A stretch of DNA of 18,959 nt from Euryarchaeota archaeon UBA91 (GTDB lineage Archaea > Thermoplasmatota > Poseidoniia > Poseidoniales > Poseidoniaceae): contig DAMU01000053.1 of assembly GCA_002499705.1 (NCBI GenBank), positions 7,293 through 26,251 on the forward strand, written 5' to 3'. The notes below the pieces were generated by a model, which saw only the letters and a list, made by a program, of their open reading frames with translations, was not told the DNA's origin and ran no database searches. The position numbers and the translations under genes are program-made. Shown here piece after piece: positions 1-7,857 of the stretch (its first letter is position 1; each line of letters begins with the position of its first letter).

Positions 1-3000
1 AACAACACGGGCAACAACACCAACAACTCAACAAATGTAACGACCGTTGACAACGTGCTGATGTTTGGTAACAGTTACACATCGTTCAATTCTTTACATT
101 CGATTCTTGAATCTCTCGGCATCTCGAATGCAGATGCATTAACTGGAGGAGGAAAAACGCTGGCAGGTCACTGGAGTGATGTGAATTCCAGTCATGTGTC
201 AAACACGACGTTAAGGGACGCCAACATCGATTGGGATTACGTCATTCTCCAAGACCAAAGTCAAATTCCAGGATTTTATCGAACCAACGCCGATTGGATT
301 GCAAGTAAAGATGCAGCCGTCAATCTGGCAGATGCAATTGAAGACGAAGGTGGAGACTCAATCTTGATGATGACGTGGGGTCGTCGAAATGGAGACCCGA
401 TGAATCCGACCCTGTATTCGAATTTCTCAGTTATGCAAGAGCGTCTTGAATCGGGTTACATGGATTATCACAGCAACATTACCAACGCAGGTCACACCGT
501 TTGGATGGCGCCGGTAGGACTTGCTTTTGCTCATATCCACGACAATGTCGTAGCAGCAGGTTTCAATGCCTCACTGACTGGAAATACATTTTATGACCTC
601 TACAATGCAGATGGAAGTCACCCCTCTCTTGCAGGGAGTTATCTGGCCGCATGCGTTCTTTATGCAACCATGACTGGTGAAACACCAGTCGGCTCAAACG
701 ATACGATTTCGCTCAATGCTACGCTCAAACTTGAATTGCAGCAGGCAGCAGCTGCAACCGTATTCAACGAAACATCTCATCTCTCCTATCCTTGGGAAGT
801 TACGGGAACATCTACTACGAGCATGATGATGTCTTCACCACGTGGATTAGGAGGAGGAATCCCAGCTGGATGGAATGTCCAATGGGTTGATGATGAGTTC
901 GCGAACATGGCTGCAGGTTCCTCTGCAACCGCTTCTCTTTACGTATCCGTGCCAAGCAATGCAGCACCGGATTATTACGGATTTAGATTGTTCAGTGCCT
1001 CGACTGGAGGAAACACCTCTACTTCCACCATGCTCGTCGTTCATGTTGATGAAGAGCATAATTTGAGCGTTGCTTTCCTCGAGCAGAATGAATTGTTCAT
1101 TCCAGGCCAATCGACGAATACATCCGTTCAAATTACCAATTCAGGCAACGCTGTCGTTGATTATGATTGGACGCTAAGCGTGCTTAGTGGTCCTTGCAAT
1201 GCCGCCCTTGTTACAGCAACAACACCTTCAGTAGCACCAGATGATGTTCTTGATGTTGGAATTCAAATCTCAGTTCACAATGAAGCCACAAAAACAGATT
1301 CCTGCTCGCTTCAAATGAACGGCATTGGGACTTCTGCTTCCGCGCAACACTCGACCACTCCGTTTGATTTCACAGTTGATGTTGATGAGCGTATTTCGTT
1401 TTCATTGGTCTCACCAATTGGTGATCTTGAACTCACTCCGGGAACACCGGTTTCCTATGAAATGCGCATTCAAAACAACGGAAGCGAAACCGTCACGTTC
1501 TATCTCGATGTTGATTCAACCAACGGCTTGAGCACTAATTTAGATTCGTCTTCAGGTGTGACTGTAGCTGCTGGCGAGGCAGGTGTCTGGTCGCTTTCTA
1601 CCGATGCTGACTCGGGTGAATCAGGGGTTATGCCTCAGTCCTTTTCTGTCTCTTATGGTGGACTCACCGTCGTGAACAGCGTAGATATTGAAATTCTTGG
1701 CGTACATTCTGCAACCCTTTCTGGTCCGCTTGATGGGCGAATCTTAGCTCGCCCTGGCGATTCAGTCCTTACATCGTTCACCCTTGAAAATACAGGAACC
1801 TCTAATCTTTCACTGGTTGCAGGTCTACTTGGATTGCCTGCAGAGGCAGAGGCCTCTCTGAGTCACACGTCTGTTGAACTTGAAATCGGCGAAAGCGTTT
1901 CAGTTGATATCACGCTAACCATTGCTGCCTCCTCCCAATCAGGCACTCATTCACTGACCTTTGCTTACGGAAGTTCTGATCTTTCTGTTGAATTGCAACT
2001 TTCTCTTCAAATTCAAGACCGTATTGCAGTTTTGATGAGTTCGACAGGCAGTCGAATTGTGGCTGGACCGAGTTCCGATGCTGTTTATTCCTTCGACGTC
2101 ACGAACCTCGGCACTGCCTCAGATACACTTCATTTGAGTCTCTCAGACAACGGAGCATCAGACTGGTTTGATTTCGAACTGTCTTCAACCTCTTTACTCC
2201 TCGATGCAGGACAATCGTCGACGGTTACGCTGAATGTTCGAGAAACCTCTCAAGGTGCTCCAAGCAGCGGAATTGATGTGACACTGCACGCTCATTCCTC
2301 CAGCGATGAATCGATAAGTTCTCATATCAACCTCACGATTGAATCGTTGGTAGCAGGTGCAGAAATTCTCGTTCTTTCCGATGACGATTCAGCAGAACCA
2401 AACGGTGAGATTCATGGTACAGTTGTCGTCACCAACACCGGGACCGGTTCTGACCAATTGTTGTTGAGCACAGTTGGACTCGACTGCGGTGTCTCGACGG
2501 TACTGAGCCTTGAAGCCGGAGAATCATCTTCTGCTTTACCGTGGTCATGTCTTCTACCGTCTGATGCAGAGGCTGGCTTCTCAGAGCTGAAATTCAGAGT
2601 TACGAGTTCCTCTCGGACTTCATTCTCTGCATCCAGTAGCGAAATCTACACGGTCGAACCTGTTTGGGGAAGTTCTGGTGTTTTACAAGTCGAATTTGCT
2701 CAATCCTCGCTCACTCTCCCATCCTCCGGTGGCTCAACTGTGATGGTCTCAGTGACCAACCTTGCCAATGCGCAAGTGACCGGTCTTTTGTCTCTCGAAG
2801 GCATTGGTGACGGATTATTGGCTACTGAATGGCTACGCTATTCAGACAATACCTCCAGCAGTGAATTTACCTTGACTCCTGGTTCCACAGTCGAGTATTC
2901 ATTGACATTGATGTCCTTGGTTTCTACTTCTGAATCTGCAGTGTTGAATATCCGGGCATCTTATCAAATCGGCGATACGGCTTCCTCAGACCTGTCCAGC

Positions 3001-3372
3001 GAACTCGATGTGGAAATAGAAGGCCCAGCACTGCCGCCGAACGGCGTCACACTTCCTCTTGGCATGGAACTCTCTCAATCGGATTCATTGAACGCTCTGT
3101 TCGGGGGATGGATTGTAGCAATTTTGCTACTTGGCGTCTTGTATCTGACTCGTAACAAAAAGCAAAATAATCTTGTTGAAGAGGAAGAAGAAGTTGAAGA
3201 GGTGCCTGAGGAAGAAAAAGAAGCACCACTCGGCTACAACGAATGTCGAATGGATGATGGCAAAGTAACCTGCCCCTCCTGTGATGCACGCCTTGGCGTA
3301 CCTCGTGGCAGTGAGGCACCGTTCCGTTTCACATGTCCGAAATGTTCGACAATGATTCGAGTCGTTGAGTGA
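1..3372 (+). CDS. Large surface protein: SGNH-hydrolase head, beta-sandwich repeats, TM anchor, zinc-ribbon tail (5' partial)
   Basis: The frame is open from the first base, so the true start and signal peptide lie upstream; 1123 codons are visible. Codons 1-18 form an Asn/Thr-rich linker with several N-x-S/T sequons. An SGNH-hydrolase-like domain follows: GNSYT with the putative nucleophile Ser at codon 25, a VILQDQS block, and DGSH at codons 204-207 supplying the Asp/His pair. Codons about 250-1020 are Ser/Thr-rich beta repeats with recurring 'N.G' and 'G.S..V...V' patterns, like NEW3/CARDB domains. A hydrophobic segment (codons about 1034-1054, GWIVAILLLGVLYL) precedes a Glu-rich stretch and a C-terminal zinc ribbon (C1091-P-S-C1094, C1112-P-K-C1115). 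Inferred topology: enzyme outside, zinc ribbon in the cytosol. An esterase or deacetylase role on extracellular glycans is plausible, but the substrate is unknown. The stop directly abuts the trmI stop. Confidence 0.8.
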   Translation, partial: NNTGNNTNNSTNVTTVDNVLMFGNSYTSFNSLHSILESLGISNADALTGGGKTLAGHWSDVNSSHVSNTTLRDANIDWDYVILQDQSQIPGFYRTNADWIASKDAAVNLADAIEDEGGDSILMMTWGRRNGDPMNPTLYSNFSVMQERLESGYMDYHSNITNAGHTVWMAPVGLAFAHIHDNVVAAGFNASLTGNTFYDLYNADGSHPSLAGSYLAACVLYATMTGETPVGSNDTISLNATLKLELQQAAAATVFNETSHLSYPWEVTGTSTTSMMMSSPRGLGGGIPAGWNVQWVDDEFANMAAGSSATASLYVSVPSNAAPDYYGFRLFSASTGGNTSTSTMLVVHVDEEHNLSVAFLEQNELFIPGQSTNTSVQITNSGNAVVDYDWTLSVLSGPCNAALVTATTPSVAPDDVLDVGIQISVHNEATKTDSCSLQMNGIGTSASAQHSTTPFDFTVDVDERISFSLVSPIGDLELTPGTPVSYEMRIQNNGSETVTFYLDVDSTNGLSTNLDSSSGVTVAAGEAGVWSLSTDADSGESGVMPQSFSVSYGGLTVVNSVDIEILGVHSATLSGPLDGRILARPGDSVLTSFTLENTGTSNLSLVAGLLGLPAEAEASLSHTSVELEIGESVSVDITLTIAASSQSGTHSLTFAYGSSDLSVELQLSLQIQDRIAVLMSSTGSRIVAGPSSDAVYSFDVTNLGTASDTLHLSLSDNGASDWFDFELSSTSLLLDAGQSSTVTLNVRETSQGAPSSGIDVTLHAHSSSDESISSHINLTIESLVAGAEILVLSDDDSAEPNGEIHGTVVVTNTGTGSDQLLLSTVGLDCGVSTVLSLEAGESSSALPWSCLLPSDAEAGFSELKFRVTSSSRTSFSASSSEIYTVEPVWGSSGVLQVEFAQSSLTLPSSGGSTVMVSVTNLANAQVTGLLSLEGIGDGLLATEWLRYSDNTSSSEFTLTPGSTVEYSLTLMSLVSTSESAVLNIRASYQIGDTASSDLSSELDVEIEGPALPPNGVTLPLGMELSQSDSLNALFGGWIVAILLLGVLYLTRNKKQNNLVEEEEEVEEVPEEEKEAPLGYNECRMDDGKVTCPSCDARLGVPRGSEAPFRFTCPKCSTMIRVVE

Positions 3373-4161
3373 TCACGATCTTCGATAGGCCAGCAGTAAG
3401 AAAGCAGTGTGTCCAAACGGCCCATTCACCGGTCGAACCCCACCTTTCGATGCCTTACCCCACTGTCGTTCAATGAGTTCTCCAGCCCACTCTATTTCCA
3501 AACCTGCTTGTTCGCAAGCAATCCAAGCCGCTTCGAGTTGGCTTGTTACAGGGCAATAGCATACGAGGCGTCCACCTACGCTAAGAAGGGGTGAAACTGC
3601 GTTTATTGCGCTGGGGTGTTCGGGTAAATCGAGGATGATTCCATCGAATTCTTCGCTGAAATCTCGTATCTGTTCTACGACCTCTTCCACAGCACCTTCG
3701 ATGTGGTGGTGGTTTGGAAATTCACTCCAACTTTCCTTCGCACGACGCATGTTTTCAAGAGCCACATCAGCGTGTTCACTGCGAGGTTCAACCGTGACAT
3801 GAATCCCTGAATTGCCTAAAATACGGGCAAGATACATCGAAAGTCCACCGCTTCCAATCCCTGCCTCAAGAATACGATCATTTGGCCCAATTCCCATTCG
3901 AGAGGTGATGAATCCTGCATCCTTAGCACTGATTGTTTGAGCACGTCGGAGCATACCTTTACTCATTTCTGGTAGCCTTAACGGAACTCGTGTCAATACT
4001 TTCTGTCCGACTAAAACTTCTTCGCCGTAATTTATTTTTGAAAGGGTTTCAAGCGCATCTAAAACGCCTAAACCTTTGATTTTTCGAACACCTGAAATGA
4101 GTTCGATAACGTGGACTTTCCCCTCCGCTTCGACAAAAACACTCCACTGCGCTTGGTTCAT
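3373..4161 (-). CDS. trmI: tRNA (adenine-N1)-methyltransferase, TrmI family
   Basis: A 262-aa SAM-dependent methyltransferase. In the TrmI family it makes m1A at position 57/58 of the tRNA T-loop, usually as a homotetramer in the cytosol. An N-terminal small beta domain (residues 1-75) precedes a Rossmann fold with motif I ILEAGIGSGGLS at 97-108, an acidic motif II (VEPRSEH, about 124-130), and a catalytic-region DGIILDLPEH around 173-182. The C-terminal GPFGHTAFLLLAYR matches the usual family ending. Length fits archaeal TrmI (about 250-260 aa). The start is the first ATG; a TATA-like GTTTAGA lies about 26 nt upstream, which would give a leaderless mRNA. It converges on the preceding surface-protein gene with no intergenic base. 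Identification is firm at family level; which adenine (57, 58 or both) is inferred from archaeal homologues. Confidence 0.9.
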   Translation of the reverse strand: MNQAQWSVFVEAEGKVHVIELISGVRKIKGLGVLDALETLSKINYGEEVLVGQKVLTRVPLRLPEMSKGMLRRAQTISAKDAGFITSRMGIGPNDRILEAGIGSGGLSMYLARILGNSGIHVTVEPRSEHADVALENMRRAKESWSEFPNHHHIEGAVEEVVEQIRDFSEEFDGIILDLPEHPSAINAVSPLLSVGGRLVCYCPVTSQLEAAWIACEQAGLEIEWAGELIERQWGKASKGGVRPVNGPFGHTAFLLLAYRRS

Positions 4162-4183
4162 GACTCGGCGAGGTTCTGTTTGG

Positions 4184-4190
4184 TCTAAAC
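4184..4190 (-). promoter_or_regulatory. Weak TATA-like element of trmI
   Basis: On the minus strand GTTTAGA is centred about 26 nt upstream of the trmI ATG, the spacing expected if transcription starts at the start codon. The match is poor, so this is a candidate only. Confidence 0.3.
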
Positions 4191-4273
4191 TTTACCGTAA
4201 GAATTGAGCCTTATTTCTTTGTCAACAGAATGATTTCTAGAAACGCCGTTTTTTCACTTGAAAACGAGGGTTT

Positions 4274-4280
4274 CATATAC
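4274..4280 (+). promoter_or_regulatory. TATA box of the Omp28-like surface protein gene
   Basis: CATATAC is centred 25 nt upstream of the ATG at 4302, the archaeal TATA-to-start distance for a leaderless transcript. It lies inside the 5' extension that would be coding if the upstream ATG at 4230 were used, and so argues for the 4302 start. Confidence 0.55.
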
Positions 4281-4301
4281 TGTCTAAAAGAAGCAACACA
4301 C

Positions 4302-7300
4302 ATGAAGATGTCCGCACGACTTCTAGCCCTATCGATTACCATTCTGTTTATTGGAAGCACAATGACCGCGTTTGTTGGCCCATTCCAACCAGAATCAGAA
4401 GAACAAACACTTGAGGAAGTGCAAACACCTTCCTATGCAGCAACCGCACCAGGTCACAGCGTTTTCGCTGAGTATTACGGTGCTGATTGGTGTCCGCCTT
4501 GCCAAAATGGTGGTTCTCCATCCATGAACGCTCTCAAAACAAGTTTCCCAGATGATTTCGTATATATTTCTTATTTTGAAGCAAACAGCCAAGGCGTCCC
4601 AGACCCACTCAACCGTTTGAGTCACATGCGTGACGGGACCGGAAGTATTCCAGCAGCTAACTTTGGTGATGCTCGCGCAGGCAGTTCATACCACAAACTT
4701 GGTGCTGCTACTGGGACAACTGCCTATGACACCGAATTTTCAAACGGTGGCGATATGAAAGATGTGAACGATTACTCCCTCTCAGTCACTCAAGTTCAAA
4801 ATGGAGCAAACATGGATATCACTTACGAACTTCAATACTTTGGCAGTGCGGCAAGTAAGACTGTTTACCTTCTTGCTGTCATCGTTGAAGACAAGGGTCC
4901 TGACACCTACAATGACGGAACGACTCACCCTCACAATGTTATTCGAGGGTGGCTTCTCAACTCTGCAGGAAATGGTCTTGAATCCTTTACGCTCACGCCA
5001 AACAACCCTGTATCGAAGACCTGGACAAAGCCGGTAAGCACTGTTCGCTCAGTTGGTTCAACTTCAGCGGCAGATAACTTCGTTTCAGTTGGCGCAGTCA
5101 TGGGCGGACCACATACGACTTGGAACGATGTCTATGTAGCATCCGATTCCAACATGGCACCAAAACTTGACCTCAGCGTTTCAACAGTATCCCTGACTAA
5201 TCCTGCTGCATCGAACGGTGCATTCGTGATTGGCGATACCGTCGACTTGGAGACCACAATCAACAATGTCGGAGATCTTGATTACTCCGATGGTGGTACT
5301 ATCGAGTTCTTCTACAAAGAAGGCGTCAATGAAGTCTCGATTGGAACAACTGCTTTGAACAACTTAAACGCTGCTTCATCTCAAACAGCACAAATCAGTT
5401 TCGATACCTCGGTAATTTCGAGTGAACTCAAAACCAAATTCGGTGCCCGACTTACGAATCTCGTCGCCGATGGTAACAGCGGAAACAACGTCAACTTGGT
5501 AGAGATTAACCAAGACCGTCCTCCAATTACCAAGGCTCCTCAAGTCACCGGTGAACAAACAATTGATCGTGGTTCTCACGCCATTATTCTCGCCAAGGCC
5601 GATAACGTTCCGGGTAACTCAGATTTTGTCGATGACGCAAGCACTGTCACTTTCAATGTAGAAGTATCTCCAACAGGTCAGAATCAATGGTTCAGTTCTG
5701 TTGTATCCGGTGGGGAAAATGTGGTGTATGCTACGACCACCAATGAGGGCCGTGAATACGTTATTACTCCAACGGCTGCTATGTCCGCTGGTTGGTATGA
5801 TGTCCGGACTCAAGCGATTGACTCTCGTGGCCAAACTGGCGAGTGGAAAATAATCTCTGGAACTTCAGGTTTCGAACTTGAAAACGGTGCTCCAGAAGTT
5901 ATCACCGACCCTATTCCATCGGTCATGTGCGATACACCGACCAGGGTTTCTATGGACGGCCACATCGTTGATCCTGAAACACCGCTTGAAGACCTCATAA
6001 TTACTTCAAACGATGAGTCATTTGTCGCTTGGCATTCAGAATCGAGAGAAATCGAAGTGAACTTCCAATGGAGCGAAATGAATGGATGTCCTCTTGGAGA
6101 AAAAGGTATAGAAATTACCATTGATGACGGTGGAGACTATTCTCAGCAAGGTCAACTTCCTTACGGAACGCTGTTATTCAGAGTGACCGAAAATGGCCAA
6201 CCACGATGGAATGGTCTACCATCCCAATCCGTAACTGAAGGCGGTTCTGGTGTTCTTGCACTCCTACCGTATCTTTCAGATACAAACGACAACGGCGAAC
6301 CGGTTTCGGTTGACACACTTACAATCGAATTAATCAGTAATTCGAATGAAGATGCAATCACAGCCACATTAATCGGAAACACCATTGGTTTTGAGACCGT
6401 TGACGATGATGTGAATGGTCAAGCCATCTTGACCCTTCGAGCAAGTGATGGCATCAAGAGTTCTGATGCAACACTCACAATCAACATCGACCCAGTCAAT
6501 GATGCACCTCGAATCATTCCTTTCGACGACCTTGAATCAATCAGTCTGAAGCGAAATACGCAGATGGTTATTGACCTTGACAGCCGAATTGTCGATGTAG
6601 ATGATTCTACTCTTACCTATGTTCGAGTTTCATCTTCCGAACCAGGTGCAGCACGATACAGCGCTTTAGACGGTAGCCTCACACTTTCGTTCGAAGATAT
6701 CGGAATGCAAACGGTTTCTATCACTGTTGAAGACGGTAAACTGTCAGATACCTACGTGATGCAGGTAGATGTTTTTGACGCTTACCCATTCCTTCTTTCT
6801 AAGAACGATGACGGAACAGGATACATGTTTGTCTCCCTTCAGGATACATACATTGGTCAAACACCGACCGTTACAATGATGCTCACGTCTGCTTCTCCAA
6901 CATTTACTTACATTTCAGTAACATGGAATATATGCAGCTCACTAACTGGAACCTGTGACGGTCTCATGCAGTATGATTTGGATGTATCACAATCGAGTAC
7001 CGGCTGGAGTAAAGAATTGATTGTTCCATCAGTGTTAGGAAATGGCCTCGCTCGTCCTGACGGTTCACAATACAGAGACTATTATGAATTGTCGATACTT
7101 GCAAATGATGGTAACTCTGAATTCAAAACCATGTCAACAGTGAAGTGGAATATTACAGAAAGCATGCCTGCGATTGTCGATATGAGTGATGAGATGTTCA
7201 CCGACTTCCTCGCAGATTTAGTCGACGAAAAGGCAGATCTGGAATTACAAATCGAATCTGGTCAAGGTGACACTACTCTTCTGGAAGCTAAACTGTCTGA

Positions 7301-7778
7301 AGTAGAGGCTGAACTTGACCTTGCATGTGATGACCCACGTGCTTCGTGCATCAGCGATGCCCAATCAGGTTCACAAGCAGCATCTGAATCCAGTGAAATC
7401 AACATGACATTGGTTGGAATAATTGCCAGCGTCGTAATTCTTGGTGTATTGCTAACTTTGATGTTCACCCGTCGAAGTGGAAAAGACTCTTTGAAACTCG
7501 ATGGTTGGAATGATACTGGATGGAATCCTAACAGTGTTCCTGCTCATGATTCAGTTGCAAACTCAATGTATGGAGGAGCCCAAAACCTCTTCCAGCAACC
7601 TGTAGCCATTGCTCCGGTGCAACAACCTGCGGCTGTTGTTCCTGCCCCTCAACCTGCGGCTGTTGCTCCAGTGCAACAACTCGCAGGACCACCATTGCCA
7701 CCAGGTGGCCTTCCAGCAGGATGGACTGCAGAGCAGTGGGCTTATTATGGACAACAATATCTCGATGGAACACTTTAA
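4302..7778 (+). CDS. Large surface protein: Omp28/thioredoxin-like head, beta domains, coiled coil, TM anchor, Q/P/A-rich tail
   Basis: A 1158-aa protein from the ATG at 4302. This start is chosen over the in-frame ATG at 4230 because it opens a typical signal peptide (MKMSARLLALSITILFIGS) and has a TATA box 25 nt upstream. The head resembles the Omp28/thioredoxin fold: ADWCPPC with Cys64 and Cys67, a likely cis-Pro motif (SIPAANF), and a later AVIVEDKG...HNVIRG segment typical of Omp28-like proteins. A CARDB-like domain begins around 'LDLSVSTVSL', then cadherin-like modules including DPVNDAP near residue 730. A short coiled coil (about 968-1010) leads to a membrane helix (about 1035-1056) and a cytosolic tail rich in Gln, Pro and Ala that ends in GWTAEQWAYYGQQYLDG. 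Likely role: surface thiol redox or protein-folding function, or adhesion. The catalytic function is inferred from CPPC only. Confidence 0.8.
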   Translation: MKMSARLLALSITILFIGSTMTAFVGPFQPESEEQTLEEVQTPSYAATAPGHSVFAEYYGADWCPPCQNGGSPSMNALKTSFPDDFVYISYFEANSQGVPDPLNRLSHMRDGTGSIPAANFGDARAGSSYHKLGAATGTTAYDTEFSNGGDMKDVNDYSLSVTQVQNGANMDITYELQYFGSAASKTVYLLAVIVEDKGPDTYNDGTTHPHNVIRGWLLNSAGNGLESFTLTPNNPVSKTWTKPVSTVRSVGSTSAADNFVSVGAVMGGPHTTWNDVYVASDSNMAPKLDLSVSTVSLTNPAASNGAFVIGDTVDLETTINNVGDLDYSDGGTIEFFYKEGVNEVSIGTTALNNLNAASSQTAQISFDTSVISSELKTKFGARLTNLVADGNSGNNVNLVEINQDRPPITKAPQVTGEQTIDRGSHAIILAKADNVPGNSDFVDDASTVTFNVEVSPTGQNQWFSSVVSGGENVVYATTTNEGREYVITPTAAMSAGWYDVRTQAIDSRGQTGEWKIISGTSGFELENGAPEVITDPIPSVMCDTPTRVSMDGHIVDPETPLEDLIITSNDESFVAWHSESREIEVNFQWSEMNGCPLGEKGIEITIDDGGDYSQQGQLPYGTLLFRVTENGQPRWNGLPSQSVTEGGSGVLALLPYLSDTNDNGEPVSVDTLTIELISNSNEDAITATLIGNTIGFETVDDDVNGQAILTLRASDGIKSSDATLTINIDPVNDAPRIIPFDDLESISLKRNTQMVIDLDSRIVDVDDSTLTYVRVSSSEPGAARYSALDGSLTLSFEDIGMQTVSITVEDGKLSDTYVMQVDVFDAYPFLLSKNDDGTGYMFVSLQDTYIGQTPTVTMMLTSASPTFTYISVTWNICSSLTGTCDGLMQYDLDVSQSSTGWSKELIVPSVLGNGLARPDGSQYRDYYELSILANDGNSEFKTMSTVKWNITESMPAIVDMSDEMFTDFLADLVDEKADLELQIESGQGDTTLLEAKLSEVEAELDLACDDPRASCISDAQSGSQAASESSEINMTLVGIIASVVILGVLLTLMFTRRSGKDSLKLDGWNDTGWNPNSVPAHDSVANSMYGGAQNLFQQPVAIAPVQQPAAVVPAPQPAAVAPVQQLAGPPLPPGGLPAGWTAEQWAYYGQQYLDGTL
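7623..7676 (+). repeat. 27-bp in-frame tandem repeat in the surface-protein tail
   Basis: CAACCTGCGGCTGTTG occurs at 7623 and again at 7650, giving a 27-bp (nine-codon) period. It encodes two QPAAVxPxx units in the cytosolic tail. Flanking APVQQ blocks extend the low-complexity region. Confidence 0.75.
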
Positions 7779-7825
7779 TTCCATCTGTGAGAATTACACA
7801 TGTTCATACATGGTCGGATTGTAAA

Positions 7826-7835
7826 CCCATAAAGG
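7826..7835 (+). promoter_or_regulatory. TATA-like element of lonB
   Basis: CCCATAAAGG is centred about 27 nt upstream of the lonB ATG at 7858, a spacing that fits a leaderless start. No Shine-Dalgarno-like sequence sits at the usual distance from this ATG. Confidence 0.45.
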
Positions 7836-7857
7836 GGAGCGACGCGAGGGTTACATT

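Noticed and set aside
4230..4301. In-frame upstream ATG that would extend the Omp28-like protein by 24 residues.
   Set aside because: The extension puts a non-hydrophobic leader before a clean signal peptide and contains the TATA box at 4274-4280.
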